Shown here: positions 1 through 11,791 of the stretch, piece by piece
How the letters are laid out: every line of letters starts with the position of its first letter
How positions within the stretch are numbered: position 1 is the first letter of the stretch
Source of the DNA: Schizosaccharomyces osmophilus
Taxonomy: Eukaryota; Ascomycota; Schizosaccharomycetes; Schizosaccharomycetales; Schizosaccharomycetaceae
Assembly (NCBI RefSeq): GCF_027921745.1
Contig: NC_079240.1
Location: forward strand, 985,001-1,049,000
Length of the DNA stretch: 64,000 bases
Direction: 5' to 3'
Notes under the pieces: model-generated
The model's input: only the letters and a program-made list of their open reading frames with translations
What the model was told of the DNA's origin: nothing
The model's database searches: none
Made by a program: the position numbers and the translations under genes

Positions 1-2174
1 CTCCTATCAGACCTGCTAGAAGCGTGAAAGAACAGAGGCCAAATTTAACTTTAGAGCCTGCTCGTTCCAATTTTAGTGAAGCGTTTCCCTCTCAATTACA
101 GGATAGCACAACCCCTCATGGTACTCCTAAATTCAAAAACCATTCTTTCTTTAGAAATAACGTTGATTCCTCAAACAACCAACAACCTTCATCCCCTCTA
201 TCTCCTCTATCTCCTCAACCGGCTACTTTAGACTCAAAGGATGTTGCTTCCGTTTCTTTGGCACAACCGGACACAGTGCAGCAGGTTACTGAGGATAGTT
301 CTTCACCTTTACCATCCCAGTCACTCCAAGCGACTCCAGGTACTAAAGAAAATAATTCCTTAATGCTTAAGGAGGAGTCGCCGCCGCAATTGTTTTCTAC
401 TTCTGCAAAAAATAACGACGAGACTGAAACCTCCCAACTGTATACCAAATCTATGAACGATGATTCAACTCCTGTGTCTAATGCAGAGTTTGAATTGCTT
501 CCTAGTAATTTTACTGAAGAAAAGGTAACCGAAGGAACAGATTCTAGCAAATTGAAGGACGACTTTTCTGCTTCGGGATTGGGGGACACAGAAGCGACAC
601 CTACTAATTACCCTGAACAACACTCATCTAGTTTTGTACCTTCTGACACTCAGTTCGACAGAAATACGGCATCCGAGCCGGCAAACCAATTGAGATCATC
701 AATTTCATCGCATGAAACTGTTGTACCCCAGTCTGTGGATGCACGGACGGAAAACAAACACAATGCAGAAAGTCAAGATATGACGAAGGATCAGTCCAAG
801 CCCAAACATTCTCTTAATTCCTCTACAGTAAAGGGAATGAACAATACCAAAAACACAGAAGGATTTGATCCGACTGCTGTTGGCGATACTGAAAGCAATT
901 CAAAGGAACAGCCATCAAAAAATAATTGTGGTGCCGATGTTGAGGAATTAAACGAGCGGTCTACATTACCGAACGAAGTGGAACCAGATGGTGCATGGAA
1001 TGCTCCTCTTCCATTTCCCAGTCCTCATTGTCACTTGAAACCTCAGTACCTGGACAAAGACTTAACTGAAGAGCAAAAGAGTATGTATAACGAAGTTCTT
1101 ATCTATTGCAAAGATTTGAAAGGAATTCCTGTTTCTTCCAAATCGGATGAAACGGAAGAATTGTCAGATGTTGAAAAATACTTCCTTACTAGAGAATGCA
1201 TTTTGAGATTTTTACGTGCTACAAAGTGGAACGCAGCTGCTACCAAAAAACGCATTCTTGATACTCTTGTATGGCGTCGTCAGTTTGGTGTCAACAATAT
1301 GGATCCTAATGAGGTACAGGAGGAAAATGCCACCGGAAAGCAGGTTTTATTAGGTTATGATAAAGATGGTCGTCCTTGCTTGTATTTGTACCCTGGTAGA
1401 CAAAACACCAAGACTTCCCCTCTGCAAATTCGTCATTTAGTTTTTTCTCTTGAATGTGCTATTGAGTTGATGCCGCCAGGTGTGGAAACTTTGGCTTTAT
1501 TAATTAATTTTAAAGCTTCTTCCTCTCGATCCAATCCCAGTGTTGGCCAAGGAAAGGAAGTCCTTAATATTCTACAGACTCATTATTGTGAGCGTCTTGG
1601 TAAGGCGTTGGTTATCAATATTCCCTGGGCTGTCTGGGGCTTTTTCAAATTAATATCGCCATTTATAGACCCGATTACACGAGAGAAGCTCAAATTCAAT
1701 GAACCTTTGGACCGCTATGTCCCCATGGATCAGCTTGACACAAACTTTGGAGGCTCTCTGAAATTTGAGTACTTCCATGAAAAGTATTGGCCTAAAATTG
1801 TAGAAATATGTAAAACCCGTCGTCAAACCGGGCTTCAACGATGGAAAAATTTGGGTTCAAAAATTGGAACTAGTGAATGGGATATAAAGGGAGGAAATGA
1901 TTATATAAACGACATGCAAATTTATATTCGTCCCGGACTCAATAATCGTTCCGGTTCAACGACAATGAACGAGGAAAAACAAGAGGAATCATCTATGAAA
2001 TCCAAGGATTCGGATTCTAAAAAAAAGGAATCTGGAAACTTAAATGGAGAGAAGGATGATTTTGGAACCTATGTGAATAATGAACGTCGCCAGGAGACGG
2101 AAGCTTTGCATAATAGAAACATGTCTATGACTAGTGATGCTGGGTCGTTTGTAACTGCAGATGGTATGGATTGA
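1..2174 (+). CDS. Sec14/CRAL-TRIO family lipid-transfer protein (5'-truncated by window edge)
   Basis: The reading frame is open from base 3 through the left edge, so the true start lies outside the window. The GTG at 24 is internal. About 320 residues of Ser/Thr/Pro/Glu-rich, probably disordered sequence come first. They are followed by a CRAL-TRIO N-terminal helical part (about residues 390-430 counted from base 24, with RFLRATKW) and a CRAL-TRIO lipid-binding lobe (about 437-585, with YDKDGRPCLYLYPGRQ and the C-terminal LDTNFGG). A charged low-complexity tail ends at the stop at 2172-2174. The family moves or presents phosphoinositides and other lipids between membranes. The position directly upstream of tel1 matches S. 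pombe SPCC23B6.04c, a long Sec14-family protein. The lipid ligand cannot be read from the sequence. Confidence 0.9.
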   Translation, partial: PIRPARSVKEQRPNLTLEPARSNFSEAFPSQLQDSTTPHGTPKFKNHSFFRNNVDSSNNQQPSSPLSPLSPQPATLDSKDVASVSLAQPDTVQQVTEDSSSPLPSQSLQATPGTKENNSLMLKEESPPQLFSTSAKNNDETETSQLYTKSMNDDSTPVSNAEFELLPSNFTEEKVTEGTDSSKLKDDFSASGLGDTEATPTNYPEQHSSSFVPSDTQFDRNTASEPANQLRSSISSHETVVPQSVDARTENKHNAESQDMTKDQSKPKHSLNSSTVKGMNNTKNTEGFDPTAVGDTESNSKEQPSKNNCGADVEELNERSTLPNEVEPDGAWNAPLPFPSPHCHLKPQYLDKDLTEEQKSMYNEVLIYCKDLKGIPVSSKSDETEELSDVEKYFLTRECILRFLRATKWNAAATKKRILDTLVWRRQFGVNNMDPNEVQEENATGKQVLLGYDKDGRPCLYLYPGRQNTKTSPLQIRHLVFSLECAIELMPPGVETLALLINFKASSSRSNPSVGQGKEVLNILQTHYCERLGKALVINIPWAVWGFFKLISPFIDPITREKLKFNEPLDRYVPMDQLDTNFGGSLKFEYFHEKYWPKIVEICKTRRQTGLQRWKNLGSKIGTSEWDIKGGNDYINDMQIYIRPGLNNRSGSTTMNEEKQEESSMKSKDSDSKKKESGNLNGEKDDFGTYVNNERRQETEALHNRNMSMTSDAGSFVTADGMD

Positions 2175-2592
2175 AATACTAAGATGAATTGATGTTTTCA
2201 TTTCATTTGCTCTCTTTGATTATGTTGCTGAGTACTTGTTCGTCAGCTTTGACCAGGAAGTACGCGTTTTAATAGATGAAAATAATTTTTAATTCAAACT
2301 GAACGTGTGGTATTTTGCGAAAATGGTTAAAGCTTTTATAGTATTTATATATATCAAAATAAATTGATGGCTCTAATAATACCTGTAGAAAAATGTATTT
2401 TAAACTTTCCTTTAGACGGAGTTGGTGAAGCACCACTGGTCGTTCTTTGGAAGCACCAGTTACATTCACGCGTTCTAATACTTAATTTTAACAATCACTA
2501 GGTATTTGGTGTACCTAATGCTAAGCGTATAAATCAAAATAAAAAGAAGAATGACTATATAATTATTTGTCCAAAAAGAAAATTAGACGCAT
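2175..2592. other. Intergenic region upstream of tel1
   Basis: This 418-bp AT-rich spacer separates the Sec14-like gene from tel1, both on +. It holds two ACGCGT elements (listed separately) and a TATAAA at about 2530-2535, some 60 bp before the tel1 ATG. No convincing coding or RNA gene is seen; the short antisense frame here has no recognisable content. Confidence 0.7.
2262..2480 (+). promoter_or_regulatory. Two MCB (ACGCGT) elements upstream of tel1
   Basis: ACGCGT occurs at 2262-2267 and 2468-2473, about 330 and 125 bp before the tel1 ATG. Both lie in a longer shared motif, ACGCGTTYTAATA (2262-2274 and 2468-2480, 12 of 13 bases identical). ACGCGT is the core site of the fission-yeast MBF (Cdc10-Res1/2) G1/S factor. 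Control of tel1 by MBF is my inference. Confidence 0.5.
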
Positions 2593-5500
2593 ATGGGTGG
2601 CCTAGCTCAAATATTAGATGAGGTTTCATCGCAGAAAATTAAAGCCAGAAATGATGCCATTGAAGAACTTCGAGCCTTTATCATTTATTCCAGAAATAGG
2701 AATGACCTGAATGAACAAGATTGTCTGACAATTCAACGAATTATTGAGCGTTTGTTCGAAGTGGAAAGAGAAATCATCTACCAAAACACCAAAAGGCAGG
2801 TTTCTGTAGCTTCAATTAATGACAGGTTTCAGAAATTGAGTAGCTTGTTTCGACTCTACGTCGAAAGCTTTATACTGATCTTTCCTGAGTCTCAAATACC
2901 GAAGTTATTGAATTTTGTGCGGAAATTTACCTATACTCCCAGGGATACAATATGTGATCCAGTCTGTTTGGATTTTGGAAAATCTTTGCATCTTTTGTTT
3001 TCCCATTCTCCTCATGTACAGCATCTGCAATTCGTTGATTGGCAAAATACGGTGCTTTATTGCATGAAAGCTGTAGAAGACCTTAGTTTCGTGAATGAAT
3101 CATACGTGAGCGACAGTGAAGAAGAAATGGTAGCTTCACAAAGCTCTAAAAGTGAAAAATCAATATGGCGATCTCACGATGCTATTCGAATAAAGCCGGA
3201 GATTGTGGAGCTTGTAACTGTAATAAAGCTATTAGTGGATTGGTTTGCGGCACCAATTTACTTAGTGCAAAAGGAAGTGCTGTGTTTTCTTCGAAAGTTC
3301 TTCAGAAATTTTAATCAAGAAACAAATGCTCACTTACCTGCTCTTGATTCCCTGTTTCGAATATGCGTTTATATCGTGACTAACGATCGATCTGCAGTAC
3401 TGCAGGTAACGGAGCTCATTCTTCAAGTTTTAGAATTAGGTCAGAAATGGAAAAGGCCAGCATTAAGAAGTTCGTTATTGCATTGTCTAGCAGCTTCATT
3501 CCCCGTATGGTCCGATTGTACTATATGGCACCTAAATTCTTCAGACTCATTCTTTAGTTTTGAGTTATTGGAATCTTCTTTTGGTATTTTCCAAATTATA
3601 TTGCAGGCCTACGGTGATGTATCTCACATCGATTTGTCGATGTTTATCTTCGATGCGATTCAACGAAAACGAAACTTTGCGTCTTTATTCCACCCGGATT
3701 TTCTTCTTCCTTATGAAGTATATAACAGCGATTACTTAGATTTTTATTTCATCTACTTATTTATGGCACAAGTTGTGTGTTTGATGGAATACTGTAATAA
3801 CGCGCGTTCCATCTCAAATTATCCTAAGAAACTCAAAAACAATATTTCGTTTGCAACCTTGCTATCAAGCATTAATTCGCCTAATGCGCAAGAATCTGTT
3901 TTTTCCGTGCAACTTCTTTCAATAATTGTCTCTATTTCATCCACTTTGAATCCTGAGCAAGTTAATGACCTTACTAAGAACTCACTCGCCATGGTTGAAG
4001 CGAAAAGCTCATCAAATTGTTGGTATTACTTTCTTTTATCTAATGTTTGTTACAATAGGACTTATAGTAAGGTTCTATCTGAACCTGTTCTCATGAGAAT
4101 TCTTAGTTTGTCGATTCGGGGCTTATTATTTAGAGAAACATCTTCAGTGTGCTATCATTTACTATCATATTTCCATATTTTTCAGCCTCTACCGTTTCCC
4201 AAGTTATTCCCATGTCTTAAACAGAGTATGTCAATGTCAGAAAATCACTCTCTGGATATATCTCACGAGGCTTTGCTTTTTTGGAGAACGCTATACATGT
4301 TGCTCCAAGATTATAATTCTGTTAAGAAAGCACGTTTTTTTCATTATTTTCACCTTTGGATTTTTCAACATTTGTCCAAATCTTACGTCGTTCAGGATAC
4401 CAGTAATTTTATGAACTCCTCATCTTTTTTTGATGAGCTTATGAGCTTAATCATCTTTTTATATTTCAGAAAAGTATCACTATTGTACACAGAGTCTTGT
4501 GATGAGCTCGTACACAATCATACGCTTTTGTTCTTGAAAGATGCTTGGACATATCTGAAATCTCAGAAACTCAGTTATTGTGGATCAAAATTTAATGAAC
4601 TTGCTAACGCAAGTATGCAAAATGAGTGGAACAATGTAGAAGAACTACGAACGTTAATTGAAATGTTGGAGGACAGCCTGAAAACGTTGTTAGCTGGATT
4701 AAGTGATCAATATTCAGCTAATGTACAAGGATTGGAAGGAAAACTAAATTTACTTATCACTCTGTTTTTTATGCATATATATCTTACGTATATGTTGAAT
4801 GTACTCCATCAGGGTAAGCCAAATACTTCCTGTATTCAATTTGATAACGACGTTATTACGGTAGTGTTTACTTACACGAAGGAGTTTGGGATTTCGGTGG
4901 AACTAATTGCTCTAGTATTAAATAAAGCTTTACGATTGACCATATTGTTTTCCGATAAATTAATATGCCTCGGTGATAAATTGACTGATTCCATTCCTTC
5001 AACTTTATCGTCACTGTTTGCGTTCATTTTGAAAAAGTGCTCAGCCTTTCAAACTAATGAAGCTCAGCAAGTCGATGTAGTTGATGAGGATTTTTCGGAT
5101 GATATTTCCATGTACAGACCCGAAACTCTTGTTCGAACTTCCATTTCTATAAGTGATATAAAGAACTCTCAGAAACAGAAGACTATCGGCAGCATGGTGT
5201 ATATACAGCGTAAGTTGGATAGCATGTCTGGCTATAATGAAAACGGACTTCGTAACATAATTTACCTATGTGACTCTCGAAATTTTTGTTATCTTTCATC
5301 TTCATTTTATCAATACTTTTACGACGTTGCATGTGTATCCGAATCGGTAGCTCTGAATGCGCTGCAAATATTCGCTCAAAAAATTTTGATGGACTATTCT
5401 TTTGAACGTGATGAGTCTTACTTGCTCCAATTTGTAAATATTTTTCGAGTTTTACTAAACTACCGGGTACATTTTGGCCCGTCCGGAAGAAAATTGGTAT

Positions 5501-8500
5501 TAAAGATCTTGAAGTTCATTCGAAAAGTGATGATCGAAAATAGGTACTCTTCTTCCACCGGAAGAATTGCTTTATATTGCTTTCTACTTGATTTTTCTGA
5601 AGATGCATCTGAAATCAGTTCGGCTCATGAACTGAAAACGACAATTAAGCAATTTATCCTTGATCCTGAACCCGTAGTCATATTTCAGTTAAGTCACGAT
5701 ATTTCAAAATTTCTATTGAAAGCTAAATACGAAGATTTAAAGGAAATAGTGGAAGAAGTTGTGTCTTTGGTGGTTCCTGATAATGAAAGTAGAAAGTTTG
5801 CGTTGATTCGATTTATTGTTCTGCTGATTAACACTCAGAATTGCTATCGACCGCAGTTATTGCTAAAAGTTTTGAAGCTTTCTAATTCAGAAAAAGGGAC
5901 AACTGTACTTACATATCTTTTAGAAGCAACTGAAGACTATAGGTTTAGTTTGAAAAACCTTTTCAAAACATACAGATTTGAACTTTTTTGGGTTTTCGTT
6001 GAAAGAGACTTACAATTTACTAAAAATGACTTTTTTGAGTTTCCGTTTCAGTCGCTTTATCGAAATGGATTAGATTTTATAAAGGACAATATTGAAATGA
6101 CAACTCTGATCCTTCTCTTAACACGAAACCAAAGGTTAGCGCAGCTGTTGTGCTCCAGAACTTCTGTTTCTTTTACAAGTATTCAAGAAACACTTGCTTC
6201 AAGACTAAAAGTTGCAAAAACCCTCACAAATGCTGGAGTTTCGAATGAAACTATACATCGAAACTCGAATATGCAATGTGAGCTTGATTTTACAAATCTA
6301 GTGGAATCCATAATATTTTCTTTGTCCTTCATCAAAGACTATAATGGAATTAGTACAAATTTGAAGAAACGTTTCTCTGCTGTTTTTGTTGTTTATGAGC
6401 AACTATCTATTTTTGAAGAAGAACCTTTGGATCTAAACTTTACTGAATCTTTCTCGTTTCAGTCAATAAACGTGATTAATTATCTCAATTATGTTAGCAG
6501 CATGGCCGAGTCATCTACTTTTGTATATTCTTTCATGTGCATGGTGATAAGAAAAATCGGTTTACGGATATATTGGGAACCGGATGATTGCCTTTTAAAG
6601 CGTTGCATTCACCAACTTTGCTTATTCTTGTCATTTTTCGATAAGTTTGTTAAATCGAATTATGTTATAATGGTAATAGTAAGTCTAGCTAAGGAACTAA
6701 TTCAAATACCTTCATTGGCTTCGCTTGGCATTGGGATTTTAAGATACTATTTGAAACGGTTTCATATAGAAAATACCTTTGACTCTGTGTACCTCGTCAA
6801 CGTTTGCACGGAGATATTAGGTTCATGTCATAACTCCACTTTTTTGACCAAAGATACATTAAGCTTTTTTTATGGTTGGTTCAGTGGATTTTCTAATAAT
6901 ATATCTTCTTCGCTAGATGTCGAGAATGGATTTGGCTTTTTGCGTTGCTATGCAAATTTTGTTCAGGCTTTACCAGTTGATTGGAATAACTGGACTCCCA
7001 TATTAGAATCACTGTTTTTAGGTACAACTGTTCTACCAATTTTACTGAAAGACAGTAATACTTCTTTATATTTCTGGCAATCACTCTACTCTTGTCCCCT
7101 CAATGCCTTTGGAAAAGCGCTACCTGAGTTATGTAAATACTATGAATTGTGTGATGTATCTAAATTCCCTGATTATTTAAAGACTTATTATTCGAATTTA
7201 ATGGGGTCATCTTTCCTTTCCCTAACCGATGAGAAAAATGAGTCGTTAACGATTGATTATAATAATGTTGATTATAAGAATATAACATATATTAATATGA
7301 GAAAAGATGTCTTTAAGCATATTCTGAAAGAGGTCGGGCTGCTTTTGTTTTCATATAACTTTTTTTATGGATCCTTCATTGAGAGTTGTATTAGGCTTTT
7401 TTTACACGAGGACATTGATCATGAGTATGAGAGTTGCTTGCCTTTCGGTAATAGTTCAATTCTATATGAGGCCAATAGTACATTCGATATTGAAACCCCT
7501 TCAAACGACGCCAGCCTATCTAACTCCAAAGATGATCAGCTCTATATATGGGTAAACACTGCTGTTTCTGAATTACTGGCTCAATTAGATAAGACAAATG
7601 AGGTCCGGGCTCTATTTTTGTTAAATACAAAAGTAAAGGGAGTATCTCTTCATTTTTTCCATCATATTGTACATATGGTACTGCTTGATCATGAGTTTCA
7701 TGGTCGAAATAAAGCGGCCTTTGAATATATCACTTCTTTGATTTCCGAAGGTATAGAGCAATCAAGGGAGAAGCCGGTACGGGAATTATGTATGAAAGTG
7801 ATACTATATCTTCGGAAACAACCAAAAGTTCACGAAGATACTCCCTTTGCAAGAAACTTCTGGCTTAAGATTGATTATGCTGTTGCATCTGAGGCAGCAT
7901 ATCAGAGCGGTCTCTGCGAGCAGAGCCTGCTATTTTTAAATTTACATGAAACGGAAACCTCAGAATACAATGAGACTCATCTCTCCAATGTTTTAACAGG
8001 ATTGGATTGGTTAGACGTCTATTACGGAATACATCGAGAGACCAACTTTCGTAACATTTTGACGAAAGCTGTTCATGAAAAAAAGAATTTTTTAGCTATA
8101 TCTTACCTCGATGCGATGAATTTTATTGGTTCACCATCAATTCCTGATAGGAAAATGACCATGTCTAACATTTTAATGAACGGTGGATTCTACAGTTTGA
8201 ATGAAAGCTATGTCGATTGCTTAAAGAGCCAAAACTCTATTGACGAATGTAATAATGAAATTTACGCTTCTGCTTGGAGGATGCAGAAATGGGATCTACC
8301 TCCTGTAGGTGATGAAACGGAGTTTGATGGAAGAGTCTACGGATTGTTGCAAATTGCATATGATTCAGATTCAAAAGAGGTTGAGCAGCGTGCTAATGAG
8401 TTCATATGTCGTTTCATGGATGTTAAACATCAGTCCCGTGAAAAAGAAACTTTGTTGTTTCACTCTCTGATCTCTAGGTTTACCTCTTTTTTATTTAGAG

Positions 8501-11061
8501 AAGGGTGGAACATGAACGAGGATCTTTATGATAGGTTAATTAACGAAAAGATGCTGGTACTGGAGCGCTATGACTATATCGAACCTTTACTAAGTTTTCA
8601 AAATGTCGCTTTCGCTTTATTAGAAAACCGTACAGAGCACCTAAGTGAGCCTAATCTGAACGAAATCCGAAAAAAACACATTTTTTCACTGTTAAGAAAT
8701 GGAGAAGTATATCTTCTCACGGGGAAGTTACAGTTGGCTTTATCAACAGCAATGTCTAGTGATTCATTGTATAGCGTACATCTCATGGAGGATAAGGATA
8801 TACGCCAAAAGGTTGATTTCTTGACATCAAGAATTTTATGGGAGAAAACTGAAACTTCGGATGCCATCTGCTTGCTAAGACAGTCCTTAGATAGCACAGA
8901 TTGTTCTGCTCCAGTTTCATCATTATGCTATGCTTATTTGGGAAAATGGCTTTTTGCAACCAAATCGGAAAAGACGGAATTTATTTTAAAAAACTGTTTT
9001 GAAAAGGCCCTTGTATATATGTCGGATTTGGATGACGCTACTTACTCAAAAATTCATTATATGTTTGCTTCATTTTGTGACGCTAATTATTCTAGTTCTG
9101 AACTTCATGAGGATTTTAGGAGAGCGGAGAGGCTTTATCTTGAGAAGAAGGATGATATTCTCCAGTTGGAGGACTCCCTGAAATTATGTAAACAAGAAAA
9201 AGAAAAGAGAATTCTGAAACACCACTACTCAAGAGAGATGGCAGCACTCCTTTCAGACCAGCGAGAATATCAGGCGCTTTGTACTTCGAAAGATATGATG
9301 CTGAAAAATGGTGTCATTCATTACTTAAAGAGCTTGTTAAAGAGTGATGAAAATGATGTTGCAATATCTAGATTCTGTATAATGTGGCTCTCCAATTCCA
9401 GTTCAGAAACATTGAATGCTGAGATTGAGAACTATATTTTAGAAACACCTCGTAAAAAATTTATCCCAGTATATTATCAGCTGGCTGCAAGGCTTCTCAA
9501 TGATGGCAGCAAATTTCAAAAACTACTAGGAAGAATATGTTTGGATGTTGCCCAAATGCATCCGTATCATTCGCTTCATGTGCTTTATTCTTTAATTTCC
9601 AGTCCATCCGAAGTGGAAGTTAAAAATGTTGAGTCACGCTTTGCTGCGGTTCAAAACTTTATGAGAACGTTACAAAGTTCAGGGGAATCTAAATCATTGA
9701 TCCGTAAGCTTTTGAGGGTTTTTAATAATTATGTTACCCTTGCTGAATGGAACCCTCGAAGTAAAGTCGTTAGTACATTATTCAGCCGTTCTCCTTGTGC
9801 TACGTGGTTTTTGAACGATTTTCCGCAACTAGATTTAGCACCCATAACTTCGCATTTGAAAATCAATGATATTGCGGACTATTCTGGTGTACCTACAGTC
9901 ATCTCTTTTTCTAATACTATCGGATTTGCTTCTGGTATCAATGTTCCTAAGATTGTTAAGTGTACCAGCTCTGATGGAAAAATACATAAACAATTAGTGA
10001 AGGGTGGAAATGATGATTTACGACAGGATGCAGTAATGGAACAAGTATTCGAGCAAGTAAATGGGTTTTTGAAGAACTACAGATCAACAATGCAAAGAAA
10101 ATTAACTATGAGAACATACAAAGTGATTCCGTTAGCGCTTAAAACAGGTGTTATTGAGTGGGTATTGAATACGGTTCCAATGGCAGAATATTTAGATCCT
10201 GCTCACAAACTTTATTATCCTAAAGATTGGTCGTTGAATGTCTGTCGAAAACTGATAGCGGAAAAGCAGATGGAAGATACAGATACCCGTTTGAAGGTAT
10301 TTGACCTAGTCTGTAGGCATTATCATCCGGTATTCCGACATTTTTTATTTGAAAAATATCCGGAGCCAATGGTTTGGTTTAAAAATCAGACAAACTACTC
10401 AAGAAGCACTGCAGTTGCGTCCGTTTTGGGATATGTTTTGGGACTTGGAGATCGACATGCGAATAACATATTGATAGATGTAACTTCCGGTCAGGTTGTA
10501 CACATCGATCTTGGCATCACGTTTGAGCAAGTACGTGCTACAGGGGAATTTAGTTGTAAGAAAAGATTCAACGCTAACCATTTGTAGGGAAAAAAGCTAC
10601 CCGTGCCGGAGTGTGTCCCATTCCGATTGACTCGAGACGTTGTAGATGGTATGGGCATAACAGGCGTAGAAGGTGTATTTCGCCGTTCCATGGAGTTTAC
10701 ACTTGAAACTCTCAGACATGAAGTGGAATCATTAGTTTCCATTTTAGAGGTACTGCGATACGATCCCTTGTTTTCATGGTTGATGTCTCCTATACGAAGG
10801 ATGCGGAAGCAAAAATTGCAAACAGAAAGTTCAGAGAATGAAGAGGATATAGAAGAAGGTTCTTCTTCTATTTACAAGGATCCCAAAGGAAAACGTATTA
10901 CGCAATCTGTAGAAAGCGAAGCTGAAAGAGCACTGTTAGTGGTGAAGAAAAAACTATCCAACACTTTGTCAACTGAAGCTTCTGTCGGTGAATTGATACG
11001 TATTGCTCGGGATCCAGGTCAGCTATCTCTCATGTTTTGCGGATGGTCTGCGTTTCAATGA
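2593..11061 (+). CDS. tel1: Tel1, ATM-family PI3-kinase-like checkpoint/telomere protein kinase (2 exons)
   Basis: Exons are 2593-10530 and 10588-11061, giving 2803 aa, close to S. pombe Tel1 (about 2.8 k). The 57-bp intron (10531-10587) starts GTACGT, has a CTAAC branch site and ends TAG. Splicing joins HIDLGITFEQ to GKKLPVPECVPFRLTRD, restoring a typical PIKK activation segment. The N-terminus carries a TAN-like motif (around K-I-K-A-R, residues about 10-25). HEAT-like helical repeats follow, then a FAT region. The kinase domain starts near residue 2430, with KGGNDDLRQD, the catalytic loop LGLGDRHANNILID (about 2611) and HIDLG as the DFG equivalent. The last 33 residues are a FATC domain ending GWSAFQ. 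In the family it acts with Mre11-Rad50-Nbs1 at double-strand breaks and telomeres. Without splicing the protein would stop inside the kinase domain. Confidence 0.96.
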
Positions 11062-11379
11062 TGGAAAGTTCAAGGCTGATGAATTGGACTGGAGGAGTAC
11101 TTTATGACTTTTACGATGCGTGTACAATTATGTAGTAACAAAATAACGTTGATGACTTGCTAATGAATTAATGAAAATCAAATTCGCGTTTGATAATTTT
11201 CAATGGATTTTTCAAATGTCGAGCTATTGGACGCAAAAAGAAGTATTTTCTGTTTGCTTATAGAAAATTATTTTACTTCTATTTATAATTTGTTGGTAAT
11301 GAATTTTTATCATATTCCTCAGCCAGAGGTTTGCTGCAGCGGACGTACCTGTCTTTCGCCAACATCGAGAATTGACAAA
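11062..11379. other. Intergenic region between tel1 and the Alb1-like gene
   Basis: This 318-bp stretch holds the tel1 3' region and the upstream region of the next gene. An in-frame upstream ATG at 11203 opens 59 codons ahead of the chosen start at 11380. That extension is hydrophobic and unlike the basic family N-terminus, so I treat it as untranslated. Confidence 0.6.
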
Positions 11380-11791
11380 ATGGCGAAGAAGCAATCCGTA
11401 AGAAGTAGAAACTTTAGAAGATCCGACCCTGCGGAAGACGACAGGATTGGAAAAGTATCTAATGCGGAAGAAAAGCCTCAAAGTGTGAAAGAAAAAGTTG
11501 CCAAAGAAATTGCAACCATTGCCCTACGTTCTGGAAATTCGGGAGAAAATGGAATTAATAAGAAGAAAAGGCAAACAAAGGATGTAAATAGAAATAGAAA
11601 AGAAAAGCTGGAAGCAGCTATGAAAGCACAAGCTCGAGAAGAGCGTCTGGAAACCAAAGTTTCAAAAGCACAAAAGAAGCACGAGAAACTCAAGGAAAGA
11701 AGGGTATGTATAGCTAGAGAGGGATTGAATAAAAAACTAGAATGAAGAATTGAGACTAACATGAACTTAGAAGGGAGACGACGAGGAGTAA
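11380..11791 (+). CDS. Alb1-like small basic ribosome-biogenesis factor (2 exons)
   Basis: Exons 11380-11703 and 11771-11791 give 114 aa. The 67-bp intron (11704-11770) starts GTATGT, has CTAAC, and ends TTAG. The spliced protein begins MAKKQSVRSRNFRRS, is strongly basic and helical through the middle (KKRQTKDVNRNRKEK), and ends in the acidic tail KGDDEE encoded by the tiny second exon. Without splicing the frame would run to 11745 with an unrelated tail. The S-x-x-S-R-x-x-x-R-R start and the overall build resemble Alb1, the small shuttling factor that works with Arx1 on pre-60S particles. It sits where S. pombe has SPCC23B6.02c. The family call rests on a short, low-complexity match, so it is tentative; the gene model is better supported. 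Confidence 0.6.

Noticed and set aside
11203-11379. 59-codon N-terminal extension of the Alb1-like protein
   Set aside because: Hydrophobic and Phe/Tyr-rich, out of character with the basic protein that follows; the ATG at 11380 gives the family-like start.
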